The notes: a model not told the origin generated them from the letters alone. A stretch of DNA of 64,000 nt from Symsagittifera roscoffensis (GCF_963678635.1 NC_087062.1:82980012-83044011); one strand, 5' to 3'; numbered from the stretch's first letter, positions 30,325 through 43,400 are shown. Numbers and translations: made by a program.

Positions 30325-33288
30325 ATGCCGAAAGAAGTCACTGATCTAGCCGAGTTCAAGGAACTGATCAACGGTGACAAGGTCATAGCTGTAGACTTCA
30401 CTGCCGTTTGGTAAGTCAGCTTAAAAGATACGCGACCGCATAACAAAAAAAAGAAGTTGAGAAAATTGTAAGTTGTTCATGCCGTTGCTCATTTAAACAA
30501 CCTCTTCAATTTCAAAGCTTCTCTTCGACACTATAACGCAACACGAACACTTCGCTATTTCGAAAGTTTTCTGGCCTATTTTCTGTTCGCAAAACGTGGT
30601 TGTGGTTGTTCCGACCACAACCCATTTCAAACGATGTCGGTTATAAATGTAATATTGAAGTTTTTTCATGCGAGTTTTTATTCGAGTTGCAATTTTTCGA
30701 ACTCAAATTTTTCTTGCTTTTCTCACTGATTTTATGTTGGTTTCTTTATCCTTGAAAACTAATATCTAAATTTTTTAGGTGTGGACCGTGCAAGCGAATT
30801 GGACCAAAGTTTGAGGAATTTTCCAAGGAGTACCCCAATGCGACATTCATCAAAGTTGATGTTGACGCCGCGGAGGTATGTTATTGGTGCTACATAACAA
30901 TTCACTCTGCGATATGTATCTTACGTAGACTCTTTTTCTAAGACTAAACAAGGACAGCCGGTTCCGGCCCGACTCAGCAGAAGTGTTCAAAAATGAAAAA
31001 AAAAAGGTTTTAATTTTCTCAATTTTTATCATTTTTTTGTTTAAATTTATTCTGATTTCTTTCTCAGAAAGGTCTACTGAAATAGTTGAGAAAATGCTAA
31101 AATGAAGTAGTATTGCTAAAATAACGTTAAAATTGTAATTTAGTCTGAAAACGAAATGATTAAGACACGTTTTGGGCAGGGGGTATGGTCGGAACAATAA
31201 GTTCATTTTTAGCCGAATTAGAGAGATGAATATCTCCACCTCCAATCTTGAGTAATACTATTCGGTGACAAGTTCAGTGTGTCTCCTTTTCAGTGACAAA
31301 AAAGCAATCGACTTCTATTTTCGAAAGCAAATTTTCATTTTCATTGTTATCAGCGCAATAAAAAATTTATCTATTGATCCAGTTTTCTCAAAGTGAGATA
31401 ATTTCATCAAAAAATCGTCAATCATTCGACTTTCGAAGAGTTTCAATGGTATATACTCTTTTCTGTAAAACTGTAAATTTGAAGTTTTTAAAAAAAAAAC
31501 AAGTCAGCTTTTTTTGTTTCCCTGCGTTCATTACTCTTTTCCGACTTTCAGTTGGCTATGTTTAGTAATGTCGTTTGCAGAGTTTTAGCTCTTATGCGCA
31601 CAAAGTAAAGTTATGAGAGTAGCTTTGATCAAAAGATGGTAGGATTGGGGCTTTGTGATATTTAGTCTCTTTTTTATTGGCTATGCTGCCGTTTGATGTT
31701 TCAATTCAAGCTATAATATATGACAGGTTTTTACAAAAGATTTAAGCTACCAGGGAGCTATTTTCAAATAGTTTTCATAAAATGTGTTTTTGTTTACATG
31801 AAATCACGTAACGTTTGCACGACTCACAAATACTTCTTCAGCCATTTTTTTAAAACCCGAACCTTTGTAGCAAAATCAAACAAAAATTGTTTTACATTTT
31901 TTTTTCTCAATCGCGAGATTTTTGGAAGTGAATTTCCATTTGCTTGTCAGAGTTTTTCCGAAGCTGCTTCAATTTTTTGCAATACTTCATGTTCTGAGTT
32001 TTGCTTTGTTTCACCAATGATTCCTTTGCCTGGTTCAAGTTTTCCAAATGTGCTTTCATGAATAATTCATGTCTTCGAGATTCGGTGGATTGCGTAGGGT
32101 TTTCGCAATTTTTTACAGCAAAGCTTTAACGCCTAAACAAGACTGGCATGGTTTTTTTTCAATTTAGCATGGAGTATGCCTTTTTCTATTTTCATGAAGT
32201 TTTTTGATGCTTTTAAGTCTCAACAACTTTAGACAGTGATCTTGTCTTTAGTTTTGTTTATTACACTAGCTATCAGCTTAGTGCATTATTACGAACCCTC
32301 TTTTTTTCTAACCTAAGTCGCAAATTAAAGTTTTCATTAAAAGTATTCACTGTAGTGAACGTTTGACTGTAGCATTGGAAAGCGCAATAGCATTTGTTCT
32401 CTTCTTTATGTGAGACTCATAATCTCTAGGTCGAAGGTTCGTAGACGTAGCCGATTGTCTTTTCATTAATTCGAAGCTTGTTTCCCTTTTTTATCTTGAA
32501 CTTTGTAGATCTGCTTTTTGTCATGTTCTCGGAAGTGTTTGCGATGCACAGCTTCGCCTCTGTTTTTGTGTTTGCATCGCAATTGTTGCGATGCTTCGCT
32601 TCGCCTCTTTAAATTTGACTAAAATTTCCCGTATTAAGTTTTTTTAAATCTCTCGATTTTTGGAAAATTCCTTATTTTCCATTTAAGTTATTCCATGATT
32701 AAGATTCGATGAACGTAGTTCAGACTCTTACATAGGTCGCGATGATTTTTTTTCAGGAAAAGTTATTGTTTTGGCTCAAATTTACTTTTTCGCGGTGTAA
32801 ATTCAGTTCATTTTCTTTTTTAACAAAGGCAAACTCAATTACCGAACAGTATAAGTGTAAATGACACGAAAAACTTGATCAACTTTTAGTTACGAAAGTT
32901 GAATTTAATTACCGAATTTCCCAGCGAAATAGATAATTTACCTATTGTTCCAGTTTTCTCAAATTGGGTTAGTTTTATCAAAAAGTGCTACTCATAAATT
33001 CACAAAACTTCAAGGGCACCTATTATTTTTTTGAAATTCGAAAGGCGAGATTTTTTCTACAAACATGTCAGTATTTTTTTCTGTTTATTTGCGTTCACTG
33101 ACTCATTTCCAACTCTCTGTTGGCTGTGTTTAAAGTTTTTCATTTTTCTGTTATAGGAAATAGCTGCTGCTTATAAAATCCAGGCAATGCCCACTTTCAA
33201 ATTCTTCAAGGGCGGCGAGATGATTGGCGAAATGGTAGGTGCCGACGAAAGCAAGTTGAAGGCGCTGTGTGAGAGCCACTGCAAGTAG
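30325..33288 (+). CDS. TXN: Thioredoxin, three exons (104 aa)
   Basis: Exon 1 is 30325-30410, exon 2 30779-30875 and exon 3 33157-33288; both introns are GT-AG (GTAAGT/TTTTTAG and GTATGT/GTTATAG). The first splice falls inside the Trp codon of the active site W-C-G-P-C, which reads AVWCGPCKRIGPKF and is the redox pair that reduces protein disulfides. The cis-proline loop AMPTFKFF and the GADESKL helix are present. At 104 aa it matches typical cytosolic animal thioredoxin, and it has no signal or transit peptide. Intron 2 (2281 bp) contains a SINE-like copy. The ATG at 30325 starts the first ORF after an AT-rich 5' region. Confidence 0.96.
32345..32575 (+). repeat. SINE-like family B copy in thioredoxin intron 2
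   Basis: Aligns in order with 28258-28525: TGTAGCATTGGAAAGC, CTCTAGGTCGAAGGTTCG, GACGTAGCCGA, GATCTGCTTTTTGTC, then GCTTCGCCTCTG. The tRNA-like internal promoter boxes are clearest in this copy. Confidence 0.6.
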
Positions 33289-34114
33289 TTTCGCTGATGC
33301 CTTGACGGAAAACACAGACCTCAACACATCCCTGATATTATGTTATAACCTAGAGGACTTCTCATTTATAATCATAATTTCCTTATAACGTCAACGTCGG
33401 TGCTCAATTGGGCCGAAGTACAACAGTGCCGAAAATGAAAATGGGTTCAATTTTTCATGAAGCACTTTTTTGGTATCTTTTGCTTGTTTTAGGATAAGGT
33501 ATCAAATTAAAAGGGTAAGTTTGGCTTTTTATATTCAGCCATTTTCAGTTGAATAATTTTTTAGTTATTCGGGATGTGTAAAAAGTGTTGAAATTTTTTT
33601 TCTTCACTGTTGAAAAACAATTTAATTTTGGCACTGCTGTATTTTTGGCACTGTTGGACTGGCGCGTACGTAACTTAGTAACTGGCAGCAGTTTTGGTTG
33701 AGTACACTGTTTGTTGTTTAATGATATATTATGTATTTAATCATTAACCAATCAATCGTTGTCCTTTGTTGTGGTTTCAACCTCAATATGTTTGAGGTTG
33801 GTGCTTTCAGTTTGAAGTTGTGAGTCACGGGCTTGACTAAGTTTCGATGCATAAGTATGCAATTATAATTACGTGAGTGACCTTGTGATAACTAAGTTCA
33901 GATAAAGATGAATTACAGCATGCAAAATTTTGAGGTTGAAAACGTATTCTGTGGATAGGGAACTGTTTATGGTTATGGACCCGGCTTATGTATTATAATA
34001 TTTTGATATTGTTTTTTTTGAACGAAACGAATGTAAGGCAGAACAGGCCACTTATATTCTGTCAAACGTTCAATTTGAATTTATGAGGGGCTTCGAAGCT
34101 CTTGAAAACTAGTT

Positions 34115-34244
34115 GACTTCAAAGACGTATTTTTTCCAACAATAGTTATCTTCAATTTGTAGATGGTTTTTACCCTTGAGACTTCAAAGACGTATTTTTT
34201 CCAACAATAGTTATCTTCAATTTGTAGATGGTTTTTACCCTTGC
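34115..34244. repeat. Exact 65-bp tandem duplication
   Basis: GACTTCAAAGACGTATTTTT through GATGGTTTTTACCCTTG is present twice in direct succession, 34115-34179 and 34180-34244, differing at most in the last base. This indicates a recent duplication. Confidence 0.9.
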
Positions 34245-34747
34245 GATAACCAAGAGTATTCCAATCGGCTACTAGACTTGTTTACCCAAAAATAACTCAT
34301 CGCACACAATGGTCAAATTTGTAGGAGTGGTAAATTACAGGCGTGCTCAGTTTCTTGAAAATTCAAATAAAACTAACTTCATTTAGGTGTAAGTAGGTGT
34401 AGTTCGTTTGCAGTGTTAGTTTTTTTCAAAAAATATTTCAGGAATTTTTTTTCTGGATTCGTGGTTTTCGGCTTAGTTTCCGTAGGTTCATTTCCCGTTT
34501 TTTAAAAACGATTTTTTTTGGTACTGTTTTTTTTCGGCTTTTTTTGTTAAGCATGGATTTTATTTTGATTTTAAATTTATGTTGAAAGTTTGTAAATTGT
34601 CATTTTACCAAGTCTGATTTTTAATAGTTTGGTTTTTTATAAATTTTTTAATTGATTGAACGGTTACGGTTTGTTTTATCGCATAATGAAATTATATTGC
34701 GCGGTTTCGAGGGCATAAATTCCTAATCGATAAAATCCGATATAATT

Positions 34748-34915
34748 ACACTTGCGGGAGCACGTGTCTTGAAATCGAGAAAAAGACTTTTTCCAGTAAA
34801 CAACTTTTCTCTTACGTTTTAACTTTTTACGCTTGCGATTAGCAAGCGTTATCAATTTAGAATCAAGGGACTACGCTTGAATCTGGTCAGGAGCTGTTTT
34901 TTTTTCATAAACCTA
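34748..34915 (+). repeat. SINE-like family A, copy 2 (head part)
   Basis: Begins ACACTTGCGGGAGCACGTGTC and continues through the AGACTTTTTCC / CAACTTTTCTCTTACG segment shared with the other copies. The tRNA-like middle is decayed. Confidence 0.5.
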
Positions 34916-35065
34916 ATTAGTAGGTATCAAAAATGATCGGCCTATGGGTTGTCTGCTTATGGTTTGCCGGCTTCTTTGGAGTTTGTTTTTACTTTCTTTT
35001 GTTGTATGATATTTTTTTTGTAATTGAAAGTGTTTTTCGATTCTCTGATGTAAATTGTAATTCGT

Positions 35066-35285
35066 ACACTTGCGAGAGTCATTGTCTTGTAATCGGGAAC
35101 TAGACTTTTTCCCATAAACAACTTTTCTTACATATTTGCAATTGAAATTGATGTTGCTTTGTTATCGAACCTTGCCTCACTTCCAGACCGCACCTCACTT
35201 GGTCTGGAGGTAATGCAGTTGGCTTGAAACCTAATGCCAGCAGTTCGAGTTTCGGTCGGACCATGTTTTTTTTCAGTGTCTGAAA
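35066..35285 (+). repeat. SINE-like family A, copy 3
   Basis: Head TACACTTGCGAGAGTCATTG, a middle with TTGGTCTGGAGGTAATGCAG (box-A-like) and CAGTTCGAGTTTCGG (box-B-like), then TCGGACCATG and a T-run before TCAGTGTCT. Confidence 0.6.
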
Positions 35286-35639
35286 ATGATTTTTTTCCGG
35301 GAAAAATTGGTTAGTCGGATTATAGTTTGTCGGCTTATGTTTTTTTGTGCTGTAATCAGTTTTCATTCTAGTCTCAAGTGTCGTTGATTAACTCCTGTAG
35401 TTTTTTAAAAGTAATATTTCTGACTGTTATATTCCATGTTTTTGTGTTCGCTTAGAATTTTTATTCGGCCTGAATGATTTCGGCTCTTGTTTTGTCGGCT
35501 TAGTGATTTTTTTGCATCGGTGTAAATATAAAAATGAAGGTTCATGATTTTTAAAAAAATGATGTCTGATTACAGTTAAAAAGTTTTGAACTGCTTGAAT
35601 TTTTTGACAATTCTATTTAGCATTTTTTGTTTTCAGTTA

Positions 35640-36560
35640 ATTGGCGTCTAACCACAGGTTGTTGGCTCAGTGAACGCTTGAAAATTACTGAAAGCATATT
35701 TAATGCTAGTGGCTGCGTTTCTCGTCTGTTTTTCAGATATTGAGTTTTATGTATTTAGAAAAAAATGTCGAATTTTTTGACAACCATTCACTTTGATTTT
35801 TTGTTTTCGGTTAAATTGGCATCTAATCACGTGTAGTTGGATTAGTGGACACTCGGAAAATACTAAAAGGTTGCCTTATACTAGTGGTTGTCTTTCTTGT
35901 ATGTTTTTATGATATTGAATTTTTCGTAATTTCCTTTGGTGTTTCCTTTGGTGTTTTTAATTTCGGATCAGTTGGCGTCTAAACACGTGTTCTGGCTAAG
36001 TGGACGCTCCAAAAATACTCAAAGCTTGCTGAGATTGAATTTGTCGTATTTTCACAAAAAATTGTTCATTTTTATGCAATTTTCTTTGGCGTTTTTGTGT
36101 CGAGATCGATTGGCGTCTATTTACGTGTTGTTGGCTTATTGGATGCTCGGAAATTACTACAATCTTGCTTTTTTTGCTAGTGGTTGTGTTTCTCGTCTGG
36201 TTTTCTTTGATTGAATCTTTGGTATTGCGAAATTTTCTTCACTTCAAAGTTTTCTTCTATTTCTGGTTTTCTTCTATTTCGAAGTTTTTTTCCACTTAGT
36301 TATTTCCACTTCACTGACCATTTAGTTGATTGCAATAGTGCTGTGGCTTAGTGGAGGGTAGAAAAAACTAAAAGGTTGCCTAATGCTAGTTGTTGTGTTT
36401 TTTGTTTGTTATTCCGAGATTGATTTTGATTTTTTGACATTTTTTTGCGTTTTTGTTTTCGGTTCGATTGGCGTTTAACTACGTGTTTTTGGCTTATTGG
36501 ACGCTCGAAAAATACTTAAAGCCTTCTTATTGGTAGTGATTGTGTTTCTCGTTTTTTGTG
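35640..36560. repeat. Diverged tandem array with TTGGCGTCTA units
   Basis: Units start near 35640, 35816, 35971, 36110 and 36468 with TTGGC(G/A)TCTA, followed by CACGTGT, TTGGCT-AGTGGACGCTC, AAATACT and TTGTGTTTCTCGTCTG. Spacing varies from about 140 to 180 bases, with one longer gap. A related single unit lies at about 60359-60450. Confidence 0.7.
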
Positions 36561-36709
36561 ATTGTTATTTAGTATTTTTAGTTTTTTTTCACGTTTTTTT
36601 CTTAGTTATTTTCATCTAACTGGCCATTTAGTAGCTTGTAATTGTACGCTTTGATTGTATTGCATGTGATGCGAAGCTCCGCTTCGGCTATGAGTCTTCA
36701 AATCGCTTT

Positions 36710-36835
36710 TTAATGAACCTTCACAACCTCCAGGTTCCTTCTCACTTGGCCTAGAGTTAACGCCGTCGCCTTTACCCTGAAGTTTGAGGTTCGACACCGG
36801 CCGGACTTTTTTCAGTATGTATGCAATTGAAAAAA
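36710..36835 (+). repeat. SINE-like family A, copy 4 (tRNA-like body)
   Basis: The clearest body: ACTTGGCCTAGAGTTAACGCC resembles box A, and GAGGTTCGACACCGGCC resembles box B of a tRNA gene. It is followed by GGACTTTTTTCAGTATGTATGCAATTG, the family tail. Confidence 0.65.
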
Positions 36836-37511
36836 AGATTCGGTGAAATATGAACTGTTGGGTTGTTTTTCTGCTAAAGTTGTGTCGGGTTAGTTGCCAC
36901 ATCACACATCTTGTTTGTCCTGCAAGCATCTTTCATGGCAAGTGCAAGTGTTGCTCTTTGTAGGTTCAGGGAGGTGGACTAAATCATTTTTTTCCCGGCG
37001 CAACAGGTGTCTGCTTAAAGATGGTCGGCTTAGTTGCCACATCACTGAGTTGTCTTTTCTTGTGCTCTAGGCAACTTCCCTTGTAGCTGAAAGTGCAAGT
37101 GTTATTCATTGTAGTCTCAGGTGGGAATTAAATTTGTAAAGATGTTTTATGAAATCATATTTTTTCTGCTCAATTTGCGTCTGCTCAAAGATTGTCGGCT
37201 TTGTTTTCTCATCATAAGTTTTGTTCCATTGCTAATTCAATACTGAAATTTCTGTCATGTTAGCCTAGAATGAAAGCCTATCGAGACATACGAAAATTTA
37301 GTTTTTGGTAGAACTATTTTTCAGCGTTTTCGATTTGTTTTCGACTTTTATGTTTTTTATGTTAGTTTAATCGCAAAAGGTGCGAAGCTCCACTTCGCAT
37401 CTGTGTTCAATTTAGTTCTATAATAAGCATAATAGATAGAAGTAATATCATTGATAAATCTGTGGGAAAAAGGCCCAACTTTTTAAAGTTTGTTTTGAAC
37501 ATCCGCCTCAA

Positions 37512-37592
37512 GAATATCCCGGATGCACCTATGCTTTAGAATATCCCGGATCTACCCATGCTTTCGAATATCCCGGATCCACCTATGCCTAA
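37512..37592. repeat. 27-bp tandem repeat, three units
   Basis: GAATATCCCGGAT is followed by a variable ACC(T/C)ATGC segment; units begin at 37512, 37539 and 37566 and differ at a few positions. Confidence 0.85.
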
Positions 37593-38556
37593 CAGAAAAG
37601 AATTTTTGAGCATGTTCTAAAAAAGTGGCTGATTGATAGTTTTGTTTGGCTGACCATGTGCGCAGTAGTTAAATGAGAAAAAATCTGTTATAGTGGTCTT
37701 CATTTTATGTTGTAAAAGTTTAACTGCCAAAACCTAGCAAACAGAAAGAGTTCATTAATTTTTAAAGAAATTTGTCGAATATTTATTACTTCCGGTACGT
37801 TGGTTGTTTGTTCAGCTACGCAAGCACATCTATAATGGTAGTCGCGTGTTTCAAAAGCTGTCTTTAGAGGGCTTTATTAGAGTTATATTGAGCAAATTAA
37901 AATGTAAAAATGAATACCAACTTTTTTCAGCAAAAATTATTGACAATTGTTTTTGTCTTTTAACTAGGCTGTCAAAAAAGACATTTTTTAAATATGGCAT
38001 GAGTTTTGTTACCGATAAAAAACAATGAAACCGGGTTCTATTAAAGTTGCTTTGAGGTTACCAGGAATTTTAGAGCTACTTATTTCTAGAATTTCCTTTC
38101 CGATGGGCTAGTTGAATTTTGATTTTGCTTCGTTTTTTCTGCTTTCATTTTGGTACCCAGAGAAAATTTGCTGAGGAACGAGATTGGTTTCATCTCAGTC
38201 GTGTTTCATATTGCGAAAAGTTCTTCTGAAATTTTTTCACAATATAAAGGCAAGTTGATCTGTTTAGATTTTTTTTCAGATCGTTGTTTGGAGATTTTTC
38301 AAAAAAGGTTTCAAAAATTATGACTTTTTTGTTAAGTGGACCAACTTGATTTTGCGAGCATTCCCAGAACCTTATAAAGACCCTATTGTGGCAAAAAAAA
38401 ATTGGTCGTAAATGCCGTTTTTAGAAGCTTTTGGAAAATTTGACCAAAAAAGTGCGTTTTTTCGGCGCGCGCTTCCCTTTAAGTTTAGTATATATTGGCA
38501 CCAAGGCGCATGTAGAAAAAATTGAGGGTTGGTCGACCGAAAATGGATAAATTAAT

Positions 38557-38577
38557 ACCAAAGGGAGACCCTTTGGT
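38557..38577. other. Perfect 9-bp stem hairpin
   Basis: ACCAAAGGG and CCCTTTGGT flank an AGA loop. It lies in a relatively GC-rich patch (38460-38640) that differs from its AT-rich surroundings. I cannot assign it. Confidence 0.3.
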
Positions 38578-38818
38578 TGGTGAGGGGTGGAATCCCTGAG
38601 AAGAATGGGGCGTCGATCGCTCCCCCTAAATCCGCCCCCTAATTCTAATCTAGTTGCGAAGTGGAGGTGGTTCTTTTCAGTCAGGATTTGAAATAAGCTG
38701 GTTATGAGTCACCAAGCAACCAGTAAATTTTAAAAATTTGCAATAAAAAATTAGCAATTTTGGCGTAAAGACTCAGATTTTAATCTTTTTCTGCGGAACA
38801 CTAAAATGTGAAATTACT

Positions 38819-39055
38819 TACACTTGCGAAAGCAAGTGTCTTGTAATAGGGAACTAATTCTTTTTTCCCGGCAACAACTTTTCGGACAAAACTTTCTGGC
38901 TTTTCCTACTGGTATTATTATTGAAGCTTCAGATCTTTCAGATTGTTCTTCATTCCCAGTTGCCTAGAGGTGACGCCGTCTCATTTGAACCCGATGGTCA
39001 GGGTTTGAACGCTGTGCTCGGCCGGACCTTTTTTTTCAGTATGCTTGCAATAGTC
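38819..39055 (+). repeat. SINE-like family A, copy 5
   Basis: Head TTACACTTGCGAAAGCAAGTG, body CAGTTGCCTAGAGGTGACGCC (box-A-like) with GGTTTGAACGC (decayed box B), then GGCCGGACC and a T-run before CAGTATGCTTGCAATAG. Confidence 0.6.
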
Positions 39056-39573
39056 GTTTTTTTCCTGTAAAAATTGAATTGACGGACTTTCGTTTCTCTG
39101 TTTTAAGATTGTCGGCTTAGTTGACGCGCCAGAGATTTTTTTTGAACTGTTGGTAACTTTCATTGTAGTTGCAAAATCAAGAGTTGCTAAAAATAGTTTC
39201 AGGGGGCATTGAAAATTTTAAATTTTTTTGAAAATCATTTTTTTTCTGCTCCACTTGTGTGTGCTCAGTGGTTTATGTGCTCCATATTAAGTACCGATTC
39301 AGTGTAATAAACGTAACGAGCGTACGTTGTTTGGGGTAGTTTTTTTAAACTAGAAAGTCAAAATTGATTTCCTATTGGCTATTTTTCATTTAGGGTTAAG
39401 CTTTGTTTAAGTTTCGAATTAATTTTCCAAGCAGAACTGAAGTAATGCTCTTTGAGGACGAAAGTTGAAATGGCGTAAAAGTTGAATTTTAATTCGTTTC
39501 TTCAGCGGAATACTTATTCACATGTGGACTTAACTTGGTGGTCAACTCCAATTTTAGTCGGCGTCCTATTTTT

Positions 39574-39654
39574 ACCCATGGTTTTGATTCCCATATTTTA
39601 ACCCATGGTTTTGATTCCCATATTTTAACCCATGGTTTTGATTCCCAAATTTTT
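39574..39654. repeat. 27-bp minisatellite, three units
   Basis: ACCCATGGTTTTGATTCCCA followed by TATTTTA is repeated at 39574, 39601 and 39628; the third unit ends differently and is followed by a scrambled partial copy. Confidence 0.85.
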
Positions 39655-40445
39655 GATTCCCATGGTTTTGAAGGTTAAAATAGCATAAATGTTCTTCACA
39701 ATAAAGTTTAATTATTCGTAGAGTGCGTAGATTTCACCTCAGTTTGTGTCAGGTTTCTTTTGGAAGTTGATTTTCCTCATGTTTTTTTGTTTTTCCAATT
39801 ACATTTAGCTTCGGTATAATTTTTTTCACAACTAGCTTTAATCAATTTGATACATCTAGTTTTTTCGGCATTTCAGATTTTTCTGAAATTTTTTATCTTT
39901 TTTTTTCGATTTTTTCCCGCGGTGAGAAGATATGCTTCGCCTGTGTTAGATATTTGTAAAGGGGTTAATATCATTTTTAAGAATGATGAGGAAACAGCAA
40001 ATAAGGCTGAAGATCTGAAAAAAGCAATGAGTTATTATTGATTCTGGTAGCTTTGTGATTTATTGTGTGCGCTTTTTAAACTTCAAGTTCCTTAGTTATA
40101 AGTAAGCACTGAACTTTTCATGATAGCTCATTACGTTTCGCTGAAAGTAGTGCTCTCGTCTCAAGTCCAAGAATCTCTGCAGCTTGGTTAATTAATGGGA
40201 CGATGCGTAAACTAAGGCAGCTAAGGAGTAGTATGAATTCCATGTCGGCTAAATTTCATTTTTTGAGCTACGGTTCGTTTTGAAATTTTTGTTAACTGAT
40301 CCATATCATTTTTGTCTGATAATTTTTGTTTCTGAACGGTTTGTGAGAAGTTGCTTCGCCGCTATGTTGCCAGAAATGACTTGAAAATTTTATCCGAACT
40401 GCGTTGTACGGATAGTCCTGTGATTGTAGTGTTATCGTGTTTCAG

Positions 40446-43400
40446 ATGCTATGAAAAGCAGCAGACATCCAATGGTAATTGCGAGCAGTTCGCCTTTGAA
40501 TGTTTCAAGATCAGGCGCAAGCACCAGCTTAAACACAACACCACAAGCGCAACCTGAAATGGTGGAGCGAAATAATAACAACAACTCACTCTCTTACAGA
40601 AAACCGCTGAAGCGACACAACCCTGTGCAGACATCGGCAGCAGCCGCACCCCCCTTTCCGAAATTGGCAGTCCCAACTGGGGGAGTAGCAAGGACACTGT
40701 CATCGCTGAGTTCGGGTGAGTCAACTGAAGGAGATGGAAATTATTCGAGACGACGTGAACTTTTTGGTTAATTTCAATTCTCGACTTTGCTAATCAGATC
40801 TGAGTCACGGCAATAAAATCAAATATGCAAAAATTTCTAAAATTAGAAACTGTTCACTTCTCACTTTTTCTCTTACTTTCTTCGGTTATTGCTATTTTGA
40901 TAAGACCAATTCGTTAACTACCCTACCCGCGAAATAATAAGTTAGGAGTAAAAAAACTAATTTGGAAACTTTTTGAGTTGTTACTAACGTATTTGTCTTG
41001 AGGTATAAAATATATAAATGATCATGTTTTTTGTGTTCAATTTTTTAGGTATTAAAGATGCGAGTCCACTGAAGCGATCTAGAGAAGATTCATCGTCTCG
41101 ATCATACCTGTCCCAAACTGAAATTGCTCTGCGAGATCATACTAAATATGAAAGGGACACTAATCGGCTGCCGTCTGGGCTTGGGCGAAGTGCAAACCAA
41201 AGGAAACCTTTCGGACAAACTTTTGTGCCTGTCAAAAGGTCGCCCTCAAAGCTGAGGCCAAATCTGCACAATAAGCCACCCGTGGCCACGAAAACACCAT
41301 TTGGAGAACAAGTACCCGCAGATGTTGAGACTTTCAGTGACTGGGGGCGACCACGTCCAGCAGGGCAGCAGGACAACAAAGGGCCGGTAACTGACCAGTC
41401 AAACGTGCCTAAGGCGACCTTAGTTCCTCCTGTCGGAATCCAAGCAGTTCCAAGACTGGGAGCGCCGCCTTCAACGGTGCCGGATATACTGGCAGAGAGA
41501 AATCGAAGGTCTCAAGAACCACCCATGCATAAAGATCTTCAGTCTCCGGTTGATGAACTTGGACCTTCTAGGAGTTATCCGGAAAGCGAATTAAGGAGAC
41601 AAAATTTCGGGAAACCTCCGCATTCGGCAAATGAAACCCGTGATTTCAGAAATGGACCTAGGGATTGGTTGAATAGTAAAACAGAAGATCTAGAACCATC
41701 TAATGATTCCAAGAGTTTCTGGAATAATGACAGGCGAGGAGGTTTCAGAGGGAATTCGAGGTGGGGTGATAATAATAAAGGGCATTTCAATGACCGGCAG
41801 CAACATTTTGATGGTAGAAACGAAATACGTGATCAATTCAGTAACGGAAGAGATCAGTTTGACAATAGGCATGATCAAAACGACAGAAGAAACGATTTTC
41901 AAAGCGAGCGAAGACGTGAAAACGAGAACTTTCCACGTGGGCGTGATAATCATTTCAGACGCGATTGTGATCGAAATTCATGGCAGTCTGATCGAATGCG
42001 ATCAAATGAAAGACTTGAAGATCGAGGATGGTTGGATCCTGCGACTGAAAGGGAAGCCAACAACTCATTCGAAGCAAACTCTTTTGGAGCGAGAAGTGCC
42101 AGTCGCAATGCTGATGTATGGACAGGCGGTGATAACCATCGCGAAAGAAGAGGGGAATTTGTTCCGAGGGATGAAAACAGATTTCTTCGAATGAATGAAG
42201 ATGTAAATCGAGAAAAGTTTTCGCAGTTTGAAGAAAGCTGGAACAGTGGAAGAGGCAACCAAACACATTCTAATGTACATCGTATAAGTCAGAATTCGTT
42301 TGGTGCCTCGCCATTTAACAGTTTTGGGCAAGCAGCCCCCCAGCGCTCGGATCAGAGAAACGAAGTGGTAGCGGACGATGGCAAAGAAATAATCATCGGC
42401 AAACACATGTCCTCAATGAAAGATAACAGTCAGTCAATTACCGGCTGTCTTCAATTTTTAAATTTAATGATTTTGCAAAATTTTTCCCCGCTTGATGATT
42501 TTAACTAGGTGGTCTTAAAATGTACGATTTTTTTTTTTTTAAATGCATAATTTTGGAAAAAGAGCTAATGAGAATATGGAACGATTAACAATTAAATCAA
42601 ATCTATTGTTTTGTCCAATTGCGATTTAGAAAAATACATCTGTTTTTAAGATGAAAGTAACATTTTTTGAGAATTTGGTTTTAGATATCGCGGACACCAA
42701 TCAGCAGGCGACTCCTTATGACCGGTTTCACAGTCAGCAGAATACAAATGTCGGGTATATGCAGCAACCGCCACCTCAACTTTATCAGCCAAACTCGGCG
42801 CCAACTGGTTTTGGGGCTCAGGTTGGTCAAAACAATGCTCCGGTTGGATACACTCCTGGATCTTTCCATCAAAGCCAAACGAGTAATTCTAATACTTACC
42901 CCATGGCACCTAATAGTCTGGCATCTGTTGGTGGTCTTACGAATAACATTCAGGCACCACCACTACATCAGCAGAGCATCGCTCAGCCAGGGTTCCCATA
43001 CGGTCAGACGCAGTACCAAACTTACCCCCCTACTAGTTTCCAGCAGATGCCAAACCCCACTCAAAGTTATGCTGGAATGCCTCAAAGCTTCACGATGCAA
43101 CCTCCGACAATTGCAGCAGCTCCGTCTTCCTTCTCTTCTGCACCAAGTATAGGCCACACCTCGACTACGCATGCTACGGCATTGCAAACATCAGTTCAAG
43201 GAGGCATGTTGGCAGGCCAACCGTCTCCACAGCAAGTCCAAGGACAGTTAAGCCAACAAACGACGCAACAATTGAACCCACTGGTTGCGCCTCAAATGAA
43301 CTCTCAGAACGTACCTGGTTGCACGCCTGAACAGTTGAAAGAGTATCAAAAACAATGGGACGAGTACAAAGTGAAATACGAGAAGTATCAAAAGGAACTA

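Larger units (their letters stand above)
33289..40445. other. Repeat-rich intergenic region
   Basis: Seven kilobases between thioredoxin and the next gene have no supported coding exon. They consist of SINE-like copies, a diverged tandem array (35640-36560), three short tandem repeats and poly-T tracts. An upstream exon of the downstream gene could be hidden near 40000-40440 but I cannot point to one. Confidence 0.6.

Noticed and set aside
30850-31245. Minus-strand 131-codon frame
   Set aside because: It covers thioredoxin exon 2 and intron in antisense and has low-complexity content.
36710-36835. tRNA gene
   Set aside because: Box-like motifs are present but no acceptor stem or complete cloverleaf forms, and the same body recurs with a shared tail, so it is a SINE-like copy.
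41690-42194. Alternative plus-strand frame rich in Ile and Thr
   Set aside because: It is a shifted frame of the repetitive R/D/N exon with no start context or splice support.
41137-42406. Minus-strand frames over the R/D/N-rich exon
   Set aside because: Low-complexity shadows opposite a spliced plus-strand gene.
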